A stretch of 6,564 nucleotides of DNA from G020353355 sp050116155 (GTDB taxonomy: Bacteria; Desulfobacterota; Desulfobacteria; Desulfobacterales; JAHEIW01): the NCBI GenBank assembly GCA_050116155.1, contig JASFPE010000337.1, positions 1-6,564 of the forward strand, in the 5' to 3' direction. Positions 1 to 5,426 of this stretch are shown here, piece after piece. The notes below the pieces were generated by a model. The model did no database searches. It was not told where the DNA came from and worked only from the letters and a program-made list of their open reading frames with translations. Every line of letters starts with the position of its first letter. Within the stretch, counting starts at the first letter, position 1. The translations under genes and the position numbers were made by a program.

Positions 1-381
1 GTCAATGGTACCTTGGATTTTACCTGGAGTAATCTTATCCATTTTGAGGGAGGCCAGGTGTTTTATATGGTGGTCCCATCTGGACTGATCATCTCGCCAA
101 GTCTTTTTGTTGAGCTTGGCGTGTTTAAGGTATTTGTCCCAGATGTCACTCAGTAAAGGAGCCGGATGGATGCCCAGGATGTCACCTACGATGCCTCTTT
201 CTTTGAATTTAAGTTCAACCTTTTTGGCCAGGGATAAGGACGGAGTCTGTTTGGTTAGCCACTTCCCTGTTGACAGCTTTACCCGAACTCGATATTTAAA
301 CGTGGTGTTTCCGCAGGCACATGAACGTGTCCTTAACTTGTGAAGTGATTTGCATTTTACGCATACAAGTGAGATTGCCAT
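1..381 (-). CDS. Tyrosine-recombinase (phage-type) integrase, N-terminal part, truncated by window edge
   Basis: The visible 127 residues are the start of a site-specific recombinase; the catalytic domain (R...HxxR...Y) would lie beyond the left edge and is not seen. Residues 1-24 hold a Cys cluster, C7-x2-C10 and C21-x-C23-G, that could bind zinc. Residues 28-60 are a basic stretch (KYRVRVKLSTGKW) like the arm-type DNA-binding domain of integrases. From about residue 77, LLSDIWDKYLKHAKLNKKTW and the helix after it, ending in MDKITPGKIQ, match the SAM-like core-binding domain. The ATG at 381 is preceded by AAGGGG eight bases upstream, which supports this start. The gene points away from the tRNA-Arg gene at 563. 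Family assignment rests on motif recognition in the N-terminal half only, so the subfamily is unknown. It may be a live element integrase or a relic; the visible part has no frameshift or stop. Confidence 0.8.
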   Translation of the reverse strand, partial: MAISLVCVKCKSLHKLRTRSCACGNTTFKYRVRVKLSTGKWLTKQTPSLSLAKKVELKFKERGIVGDILGIHPAPLLSDIWDKYLKHAKLNKKTWRDDQSRWDHHIKHLASLKMDKITPGKIQGTID

Positions 382-444
382 GATGTTTCCCCTTCTTCAA
401 AATAGATCGTCGATTCTGAGCAATTTGAGTGCGTTCCAAGGGTA

Positions 445-473
445 CTTTTATCATGGTGTCAATTATGCGTCAA
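445..473 (-). promoter_or_regulatory. Putative sigma70-type promoter of the integrase gene
   Basis: On the minus strand a -35 element TTGACG (473-468) is followed after 17 bases by TAAAAG (450-445), which matches four of six positions of the -10 consensus. It would start transcription about 55 bases upstream of the integrase ATG at 381. It overlaps the inverted repeat at 456-486, so a protein bound there could control it. Weak -10, so moderate to low confidence. Confidence 0.35.
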
Positions 474-486
474 CAAAAATTGACAC
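456..486. repeat. 9-bp perfect inverted repeat with TTGAC elements upstream of the integrase
   Basis: GTGTCAATT (456-464) and AATTGACAC (478-486) are perfect inverted arms separated by 13 bases. A third TTGAC lies between them on the minus strand (473-469), 11 bases from the arm copy, about one helical turn. The arrangement fits an operator or recombinase/excisionase binding site for the integrase promoter it overlaps, but TTGACA is also a -35 consensus, so the arms could simply be divergent promoter elements. The function is inferred. Confidence 0.5.
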
Positions 487-562
487 TATAGAGGGTATTT
501 TGGAAGGATGGGAAGCAAGGAATTTCTTGTAGAAGCCTTACTGTCAAGCATTTAGACCATGT

Positions 563-639
<77 letters not shown>

Positions 640-804
640 CTCCAACTAATTCTTCGTCGCCTCACAGTTATCAGCCAAAAACCGATCTGGTTTTCAGCCC
701 CCCAATTTGGTAGAAAAACACGTCTTTGCTTCAAAATAGTCTGCGTTTCTCCGTTCCTGTAAAGTACATACTATACAATAAATCTTAAAAATATCAACGG
801 ATTT

Positions 805-842
805 TTGTAACTTCAGAGACATGAAATGCTAAAAAGTTACAA
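805..842. repeat. 9-bp perfect inverted repeat downstream of the PilZ operon
   Basis: TTGTAACTT (805-813) and AAGTTACAA (834-842) are perfect inverted arms around a 20-base AT-rich loop. It lies just past the stop codon at 856 of the leftward small ORF, where a 3' hairpin would be expected, but no U-tract follows the stem on the minus strand, so it is not a canonical intrinsic terminator. The remainder of 640-855 is AT-rich and shows no coding signal. Confidence 0.45.
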
Positions 843-855
843 GGAGATTCAGAGA

Positions 856-1038
856 TCAGATCTTCTTGCGAAGGCGGGTATCCAGCTCACATATGACGAT
901 TAGCGGTAAGTTGATGAGAAACTCAAGAAAAAAACCAAATGTTACCATGATCAGGACAAACGGGATCTTTATTAAAAGTTGAAGCTTTTCATATGCGCCT
1001 TTGCCATTGCGGTACATAAATACGGAATATGCGATCAA
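856..1038 (-). CDS. Small hydrophobic (membrane) protein, hypothetical
   Basis: This 60-residue reading frame is not recognised. It starts at a TTG (1038) right after the PilZ stop, or alternatively at an ATG (1017), giving 53 residues. The centre, roughly residues 20-48, is strongly hydrophobic (LLIKIPFVLIMVTFGFF and on through INLPLIVIC), enough for one long or two short membrane segments, and is followed by a basic tail ending RLRKKI, which would stay in the cytoplasm under the positive-inside rule. It has the same frame as the PilZ gene and is separated from it only by tandem TAA TAA codons. No good Shine-Dalgarno of its own is seen (GGGA is 11 bases from the TTG), so translation would rely on coupling. 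It could be a separate small protein, a split-off C-terminal anchor of the PilZ protein, or a chance open frame. Confidence 0.4.
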   Translation of the reverse strand: MIAYSVFMYRNGKGAYEKLQLLIKIPFVLIMVTFGFFLEFLINLPLIVICELDTRLRKKI

Positions 1039-1041
1039 TTA

Positions 1042-1392
1042 TTAAATTTTCCCGCTGCTATCATTTATGTGTTGATCGATCCTGGTGCGATAATATTTTA
1101 CGCCGACCTGATATACTGTCGGAGCGACTTCGGGAATTCGCTGGCACCAACGGACTTCAGCAAGATATCCATCGTAAATTTCGGAGCCAATCGTATCCGG
1201 AACAAATTCTTCCATCATCACGTAGATATCCGATCCGGGCTCAATGGCTACAGATGATTCAAAACACAAGCCACTGTTTGAGAAATTGCACATTTTGGCA
1301 TTATAGAATTCATCTGAGTTGTGATAGGCATAAACAATGGAAGCTTCATGATCATGTCGTTCAGATTTTCTTTTTTCATTTTGCACTATCAT
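1042..1392 (-). CDS. PilZ domain protein, probable c-di-GMP receptor
   Basis: This 116-residue, single-domain cytoplasmic protein has the two motifs that bind cyclic di-GMP in PilZ domains: R8-x-x-x-R12 (RKSER) near the N-terminus and N36-x-S38-x-x-G41 (NFSNSG), the accepted variant of D/NxSxxG. The later strands AEVRWCQ and YQVGVKYY are also typical of the PilZ barrel. The ATG at 1392 has AGAGGA six bases upstream, so this start is well supported. Length is normal for a stand-alone PilZ protein. In such cases the domain transmits the second-messenger level to a partner, often in motility, adhesion or exopolysaccharide control; the partner is not evident here, though the hydrophobic ORF immediately downstream is a candidate. 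A strong promoter lies at 1489-1461. Family call is firm, cellular role unknown. Confidence 0.88.
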   Translation of the reverse strand: MIVQNEKRKSERHDHEASIVYAYHNSDEFYNAKMCNFSNSGLCFESSVAIEPGSDIYVMMEEFVPDTIGSEIYDGYLAEVRWCQRIPEVAPTVYQVGVKYYRTRIDQHINDSSGKI

Positions 1393-1460
1393 GAAGGTCC
1401 TCTTTTGTTGTGGAGTTCAACCAGAGGGAAAAAAATCGGCAGGCGCTGCTAATCTAGCGC

Positions 1461-1489
1461 ATTATCGGATAAACGAACAATTATGTCAA
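1461..1489 (-). promoter_or_regulatory. Strong sigma70-type promoter for the PilZ gene
   Basis: On the minus strand a perfect -35 TTGACA (1489-1484) is separated by exactly 17 bases from GATAAT (1466-1461), a five-of-six match to the -10 consensus. Transcription would begin near 1454, giving a leader of about 60 bases before the PilZ ATG at 1392. The first transcribed bases include a short GCGCT/AGCGC hairpin (1443-1460). Confidence 0.7.
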
Positions 1490-1565
1490 ATGAAAATAAA
1501 GAAATACGCCTTACTGGGAAGCCATTTCACCTAAGGATTCCGATTTATTTTTTTTTAAAAGTACG

Positions 1566-1581
1566 ATAAACTTAAGTTTAT
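1566..1581. promoter_or_regulatory. 16-bp perfect palindrome between divergent genes, candidate operator
   Basis: ATAAACTTAAGTTTAT is perfectly self-complementary over 16 bases. It lies in the divergent region between the PilZ gene and the SPFH gene, upstream of the candidate SPFH promoter and about 75 bases upstream of the PilZ -35. Its symmetry fits a site for a dimeric regulator, but AT-rich palindromes also arise by chance and no cognate regulator gene is in the window. Confidence 0.4.
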
Positions 1582-1635
1582 ACAGGTTTTGGCCGATATC
1601 ATGGCTATATGTCAGTGCCGTAATCTATCTTAACA

Positions 1636-1644
1636 TGCTATAAA
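1636..1644 (+). promoter_or_regulatory. Putative extended -10 promoter of the SPFH gene
   Basis: TGC-TATAAA (1636-1644) has the TGn extension of extended -10 promoters and five of six consensus positions. No good -35 is seen 16-18 bases upstream, which is tolerated in this class. Transcription would start near 1651, about 70 bases before the ATG at 1720. Confidence 0.35.
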
Positions 1645-1719
1645 CATTACCATATTTAACAAATTGGAGTGTCAGTAACCTGCATCTCTGCCACACCAGT
1701 CCCAAGGGAGGATCTAACC

Positions 1720-2850
1720 ATGGGTACCAACAATCTCGTTTTCTTAGAAGTATTGGAATGGTTTGATGAAACCGGCCAAGAACTCGTCCACCGGATTCCG
1801 GAAGAAGGCTCCGGTGAGATTAAATATGGTGCACAGCTGACTGTCAGAGAAAGCCAGGCATCGGTCTTCTTTTATAAGGGCAAGGCCGTCGGTGCTTTCG
1901 GACCGGGGCGCCATACCCTTAAAACCGCCAATATCCCGATTTTAACCAAAATTGCAGCAATCCCATGGGGCATGACCAGTCCTTTGCGGGCTGAGGTGTA
2001 TTTCGTCAATTTAAAGGTGTTCACCAACCTAAAATGGGGAACAAGGGACCCGGTGGCGTTTAAAGATTCTGAATTGGGTCTCATTCGCCTGCGTGCATTC
2101 GGGGTCTTTAACCTGCAGGTGGTTCAACCCGTGTTGTTTATTAACAGCCTGGTGGGCACCCAGGGAATGTTTTCCACAGAAGAGATCGAAGAATACCTGA
2201 ACCGCGTTATTGTATCTCGATTCAACGATTACATGGGCGAAACTATTGATTCTATTCTAAATTTACCAGCCAAATATGACGAATTATCCCAGGGGCTATC
2301 GGAACGTTTGACAGAGGATTTCAGTCATTTCGGCATCCGGATGACGCATCTGTATATCAACTCTATTACCCCTCCGCCAGAAGTACAACAGGCCATTGAT
2401 GATCGCAGTCGCATGGGCGTTTTTAAAGACATGAACAAACTCATGCAGATGAAAGCGGCCATGGCCATGGAAAAGGCAGCGGAATCCGAAGGGGGCTCTG
2501 AAATGGGTATGGGCACCTCCCTGGGTTTGATGATGCCGGCCATGTTTGCCCAGTATTTTGCCAATGCTCAGCCCCAAAAGGGCCAGGACCAAACCCAGCA
2601 GATGATAGCGTGTCCGGACTGTCAGAATTCTATTCCGATAAACTCTAAATTCTGTCCGGATTGCGGTCACCAGCTGCTTGTCTTCACGCAGTGCGCGCGT
2701 TGCTCCAAGAATCTGACGCCCAATGCAAAATTTTGTTCCCGCTGCGGCCATGCTGTAGAAGAAAAAACTGAAACCAAATTCTGTAAAAATTGCGGTGCGG
2801 AAAACATCACGGATTCTTTATTCTGCAATGATTGTGGAGATAAGTTCTAG
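1720..2850 (+). CDS. SPFH/band-7 protein with three C-terminal zinc ribbons (YdjI-like)
   Basis: This 376-residue protein belongs to the SPFH-domain family that includes Bacillus subtilis YdjI. Residues 1-20 (MGTNNLVFLEVLEWFDETGQ), LTVRESQASVFF, PGRHTLKTANIPIL, AEVYFVN and FTNLKWGTRDP are hallmark segments, and the SPFH fold runs to about residue 235. A Met/Ala-rich linker follows to about 295. Three zinc ribbons then share one CxxC-x10-CxxC pattern: C298/C301/C312/C315, C325/C328/C339/C342, C355/C358/C369/C372. There is no signal peptide or membrane segment, so any membrane contact needs a partner. The start is the ATG at 1720, behind AAGGGAGGA seven bases away and matching the family N-terminus; a GTG at 1669 would add 17 unrelated residues. 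Proteins of this type assemble membrane microdomains; YdjI helps recruit PspA to stressed membrane. The downstream zinc-ribbon gene is the likely partner. Family call is firm, stress role inferred. Confidence 0.9.
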   Translation: MGTNNLVFLEVLEWFDETGQELVHRIPEEGSGEIKYGAQLTVRESQASVFFYKGKAVGAFGPGRHTLKTANIPILTKIAAIPWGMTSPLRAEVYFVNLKVFTNLKWGTRDPVAFKDSELGLIRLRAFGVFNLQVVQPVLFINSLVGTQGMFSTEEIEEYLNRVIVSRFNDYMGETIDSILNLPAKYDELSQGLSERLTEDFSHFGIRMTHLYINSITPPPEVQQAIDDRSRMGVFKDMNKLMQMKAAMAMEKAAESEGGSEMGMGTSLGLMMPAMFAQYFANAQPQKGQDQTQQMIACPDCQNSIPINSKFCPDCGHQLLVFTQCARCSKNLTPNAKFCSRCGHAVEEKTETKFCKNCGAENITDSLFCNDCGDKF

Positions 2851-2868
2851 AACTGTGTCCCACAATTA
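2829..2868 (+). other. Stem-loop spanning the SPFH stop codon
   Basis: TGATTGTGG (2829-2837) pairs with CCACAATTA (2860-2868), including one G-U. Inside the loop sits a perfect 12-bp palindrome AGTTCTAGAACT (2843-2854) that contains the TAG stop (2848-2850). No U-tract follows directly, so it is not a standard intrinsic terminator. It could attenuate read-through into the next gene or stabilise the message end. Confidence 0.4.
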
Positions 2869-2912
2869 CATTTAAGAATCTGATTCATTGTAGTCTGAGA
2901 TTTTTTGTTTTG

Positions 2913-2954
2913 GATTTGATTTTTGGAATTTGGTGCTTGAAATTTGAGATTTGA
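2913..2954 (+). repeat. Six tandem degenerate heptamers, consensus AATTTGR
   Basis: Six consecutive 7-base units read GATTTGA, TTTTTGG, AATTTGG, TGCTTGA, AATTTGA, GATTTGA, with the TTG core at an exact 7-base period. Related T-rich, TTTG-ending units of 5-6 bases extend left to about 2900. The block lies in the 203-base gap between the SPFH and zinc-ribbon genes, which otherwise has no coding signal. Such intergenic heptamer tracts are slippage-prone repeats; effect on expression here is unknown. Confidence 0.75.
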
Positions 2955-3042
2955 CCAATTTCATTCTGGAAAAAATGCTACTAAATCAATTCGATTTTAG
3001 TGAATTATATAGGGAAAACAACAACATTATAAATCTAGACGC

Positions 3043-3056
3043 GGAGCAAAGCCATC
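3043..3056 (+). promoter_or_regulatory. Shine-Dalgarno GGAG and inferred ATC start codon
   Basis: GGAG (3043-3046) lies seven bases before ATC (3054-3056), normal spacing for initiation. The open frame is bounded upstream by TAG at 3036-3038 and has no ATG, GTG or TTG between that stop and 3147. Reading ATC as the initiator gives the natural-looking N-terminus MKFQIEHQCPQCG. It may be a true rare start, an ATG-to-ATC mutation, or a sequence error. Confidence 0.5.
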
Positions 3057-4280
3057 AAATTTCAGATTGAACACCAGTGCCCCCAGTGCGGGGCACCTGC
3101 TTCTCTGGAAGAGACTGACCGCCTGTTTACCTGTCAGTTTTGCCGAGTGAAATCTTATCTGATGGCCAAAGACGTTTTCCGGTATATGCTCCCTCACGAC
3201 CCTCCTGCGGACAAACAACTTATATTTTTTCCCTATTGGCGATTTAAGGGCATGCTGTTTGCCTGTAACCCCAAGGGAATTAATCAAAAATTCATCGACG
3301 TCAGCCACCAGGCAGTTGAATCCAATTACTTTCCCCATTCGGTTGGACTGCGAAGTCAAGCGCTGAAGCTTAAATTTGTGACTCCGGAAACCAAGGGTAA
3401 ATTCCTAAAACCAAATCGCTCCCTGGATACTGTCATTCATACCTTTGAGCACCGTTTCAGCAAAACACTAACAAAACCGGTGCTGCAACAATCGCATATC
3501 GGAGAAACTGTTAGTCTGATATATTCTCCGGTTTACCTTAAAGATAAAGTCTATGATGCGGTCATCAATGAACCCGTGTCTTCAACATTGCCGGATGATT
3601 TTAATATCGATCAATTTCCCGGGGGACCGACCGGCTGGCAGATTCAGTTCATCTCAACATTATGTCCCAAATGCGGCTGGGATTTAGACGGCCAACGCGA
3701 CACTTTGGTGCTATTGTGTAAAAATTGCACCACAGCCTGGTATTCGGCGGGCAAATCATTGAAACAGCTCAAATTTGGGCTGTATCCCAGTGAGGGAGAT
3801 ATCGGGATTTATCTTCCGTTTTGGCGCGTCCGGGCACAGATTACCGGAATTCAATTGCAAACCTATGCCGATTTGATCAAGGTAGCCAACCTTCCCAGAG
3901 TTGCGCAAGACGGATGGCAGGATCTTGGTTTTCGATTCTGGGTTCCGGCATTTAAAGTGCGTCCGCGAGTATTTTTGCGGCTTTCAACCAATATGACCCT
4001 CTCGCAACCCACCGATAACCTGCAGGGCGAATTGCCCGGCATCAGTCATCAACCGATCACCATGCCGGTAACCGAGGCGGTCGAATGCCTGAAGATGACA
4101 CTGTTCAGCTTTATAAAACCGCGAAGCACACTGGCGGATATCGTTCCTCAAATCGAAATTCATGCCAAAAGCTTTGTGCTGGTATATATCCCTTTTAAAG
4201 AAGGTCATCATGAATTCATTCATCCTGAGCTTCAATTTGCGATAAACAAAAACACACTCAAATTATCTAAGAATTTATAA
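3054..4280 (+). CDS. Duplicated zinc-ribbon protein, probable SPFH partner; start codon non-canonical
   Basis: The name of this family is not recognised. With ATC 3054 as start it has 408 residues. Two zinc ribbons with the same spacing, C9-x2-C12-x14-C27-x2-C30 and C204-x2-C207-x14-C222-x2-C225, are followed by matching motifs FPYWRFK (P60, W62, R63) and LPFWRVR (P255, W257, R258). Every paired residue is exactly 195 apart, so the protein is a tandem duplication of a ribbon-plus-beta-strand unit. Later segments rich in Pro-aromatic pairs (YSPVYLKDKVYD, FWVPAFKVRPR, VYIPFKEG) look like more beta strands. No membrane segment is obvious. The first canonical start, GTG 3147, would cut off the whole first ribbon and is therefore unlikely. 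The gene follows the SPFH gene, which also ends in zinc ribbons. This recalls YdjI and its zinc-ribbon or membrane partners in Bacillus, but orthology to YdjG is only a guess. Confidence 0.8.
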   Translation: MKFQIEHQCPQCGAPASLEETDRLFTCQFCRVKSYLMAKDVFRYMLPHDPPADKQLIFFPYWRFKGMLFACNPKGINQKFIDVSHQAVESNYFPHSVGLRSQALKLKFVTPETKGKFLKPNRSLDTVIHTFEHRFSKTLTKPVLQQSHIGETVSLIYSPVYLKDKVYDAVINEPVSSTLPDDFNIDQFPGGPTGWQIQFISTLCPKCGWDLDGQRDTLVLLCKNCTTAWYSAGKSLKQLKFGLYPSEGDIGIYLPFWRVRAQITGIQLQTYADLIKVANLPRVAQDGWQDLGFRFWVPAFKVRPRVFLRLSTNMTLSQPTDNLQGELPGISHQPITMPVTEAVECLKMTLFSFIKPRSTLADIVPQIEIHAKSFVLVYIPFKEGHHEFIHPELQFAINKNTLKLSKNL

Positions 4281-4336
4281 TATTAACTTAGTTCGCTAGG
4301 CTTTCGATTGGAGTAATGGAATGGTGAAAAGAAATC

Positions 4337-5215
4337 TCATAGCCCTATTTCTGCTACCGCATCGCTGATTTTTTTTCGATGATCGTCAGATAAAGGACGC
4401 AATGGCAGCCGCGGATCACCACCGTAATATCCCCCGATTTCCATGGCATATTTTACGCCGGCCACACCGAAACTTCCCGAAACGGAACGATTGAGTCTAT
4501 ACAGCTTATAATGCAGTTGACGAGCGCCCTCCACATCGCCAGATCTATAATTTTCATATAGCCTGCAGCAAGGTTCCGGAAAGGCATCGGCCAGAGAAAC
4601 GACACCACCTGAGGAACCCAGCAGCATGGCCGTAAAAAGCGTACTGATGGTTCCGGCAAGAATATCGAAATCATCGCTGCATACATCGAGATAACCGCTC
4701 ATATTGCCGGTGGAGGTATCTTTCATTCCGGCGATATTTGGATGCTGCGAGATCTTTTCGACGACGTTGGCCGAAAGGGTCATGCCCGTAAATCCAGGTG
4801 CATTGTAAGCAAGTACCGGTATGGAAATGGCATCCGCCACATCGCTGTAGTAACCAATGAGCGCCTCATCCGTGAGCCGCTTCTTAAAATATGAAGGGGT
4901 TACGACGGACACAAAATCGGCTCCCATTTCCGCAACTTTTTTACTGAACATGATGGTCTGCCGGGTAGACTCATAGCCTGTGCCGGCCATTACGAGCTGA
5001 TGATCGGCCCTTTCATGCAAAACAATCTCAAGAATTTTCAGTTTTTCATCTTCGGTGAGACTTTTACTTTCGCCATTGCTACCAAGCGCAAAAAAGCCGT
5101 TTAAAGGCGATTTTTTATACTTATGCATATTTAATCTCAGGTTTTCTAATGACACTTCTTCTTTTATAAATGGCGTGGTGATCGGAGCAAATATTCCTGA
5201 TAATCTGTGATTCAT
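4337..5215 (-). CDS. DHDPS-superfamily aldolase, 4-hydroxy-2-oxoglutarate aldolase-like
   Basis: This complete 292-residue TIM-barrel class I aldolase has the Schiff-base lysine K165 in GMKDTSTG, the catalytic tyrosine Y137 in AYNAPGFTG, and the 2-oxo-acid site as GSNGES (45-50). Three points argue against true dihydrodipicolinate synthase. TTGE is replaced by SNGE, and the arginine of the DHDPS motif YNxPxR (Arg138, which binds the aspartate-semialdehyde carboxylate) is F142. The C-terminal part (RRF-like GSFGVAGVKYAMEIGGYYGG, then PLRPLS) resembles mitochondrial 4-hydroxy-2-oxoglutarate aldolase (HOGA1). Expected chemistry is retro-aldol release of pyruvate from a 2-oxo-4-hydroxy acid; the real substrate is unknown. 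The ATG at 5215 has a strong GGAGGTG about six bases upstream. It converges with the zinc-ribbon gene, 56 bases between stops, with no clear terminator there. It has no pathway neighbours in the window. Confidence 0.88.
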   Translation of the reverse strand: MNHRLSGIFAPITTPFIKEEVSLENLRLNMHKYKKSPLNGFFALGSNGESKSLTEDEKLKILEIVLHERADHQLVMAGTGYESTRQTIMFSKKVAEMGADFVSVVTPSYFKKRLTDEALIGYYSDVADAISIPVLAYNAPGFTGMTLSANVVEKISQHPNIAGMKDTSTGNMSGYLDVCSDDFDILAGTISTLFTAMLLGSSGGVVSLADAFPEPCCRLYENYRSGDVEGARQLHYKLYRLNRSVSGSFGVAGVKYAMEIGGYYGGDPRLPLRPLSDDHRKKISDAVAEIGL

Positions 5216-5241
5216 TTAAACACCTCCGGGAAAATATCTGT

Positions 5242-5293
5242 TTAACGCAGACAGCGCCCTTGACCTTTCGAGAACATCAACGGCATTTCCTCC
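5242..5293 (-). other. Possible short leader ORF before the aldolase gene
   Basis: A Shine-Dalgarno GGAGG (5293-5289, minus strand) precedes in-frame ATG 5286, TTG 5280 and ATG 5277, which lead to a TAA at 5244-5242. From TTG 5280 (8-base spacing) the peptide would be 12 residues ending GQGRCLR. It ends 26 bases before the aldolase ATG. It could be a leader peptide, but such short frames are common by chance. Confidence 0.2.
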
Positions 5294-5295
5294 AA

Positions 5296-5311
5296 ACCGG
5301 CTTTCGCCGAT
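5296..5311. other. GNRA-type hairpin in the divergent region upstream of the aldolase
   Basis: Read on the minus strand, ATCGGC-GAAA-GCCGGT forms a six-pair stem (one G-U) capped by a GAAA tetraloop. It lies between a TTGACA (5319-5314, minus) and the GGAGG of the short leader ORF. It would be stable in leader RNA; whether it is transcribed is not known, since no good -10 accompanies that TTGACA. Confidence 0.35.
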
Positions 5312-5354
5312 TTTGTCAAGTCATATTTAGAAGGAATGATATACAAGAATAAGG

Positions 5355-5383
5355 TTGACAGCGATCAAATGAATTGAAATAAA
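5355..5383 (+). promoter_or_regulatory. Putative sigma70-type promoter of the comB-like gene
   Basis: A perfect -35 TTGACA (5355-5360) is followed after 17 bases by AATAAA (5378-5383), a four-of-six -10 match. Transcription would begin near 5390, about 37 bases before the ATG at 5427, and would include the downstream ADP-ribosylglycohydrolase gene. Confidence 0.5.
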
Positions 5384-5426
5384 TTTTTTAGAATTCAAAT
5401 CGGAACTAAGCAGGATCAAAAATTTC

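Noticed and set aside
107..532. Plus-strand frames of 78 and 60 codons
   Set aside because: The first is antisense to the integrase; the second straddles its start and promoter region. Neither has a ribosome site or recognisable domain.
979..1394. Two plus-strand frames of 92 and 121 codons
   Set aside because: They lie opposite the PilZ gene, which has clear RxxxR and NxSxxG motifs, a good ribosome site and a strong promoter. The plus-strand frames show no recognisable domain.
1669..1719. GTG 1669 as start of the SPFH gene
   Set aside because: It adds 17 residues with no family resemblance, whereas ATG 1720 has AAGGGAGGA at ideal spacing and begins with the family N-terminus.
2296..2751. 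151-codon minus-strand frame inside the SPFH gene
   Set aside because: It is antisense to conserved SPFH and zinc-ribbon coding sequence, with His/Arg-rich shadow composition and no domain.
2900..2954. CRISPR-like array
   Set aside because: Units are only 7 bases, contiguous and degenerate, with no spacers and no cas genes.
2975..3070. 31-codon frame from ATG 2975, possibly joined to the zinc-ribbon gene by a frameshift
   Set aside because: It has a weak ribosome site and no similarity to the region before the second ribbon. A frameshift remains possible but is less economical than the ATC start behind GGAG.
3147..3149. GTG 3147 as start of the zinc-ribbon gene
   Set aside because: It would delete the first CxxC-x14-CxxC ribbon, which matches the second ribbon exactly and is in the same open frame.
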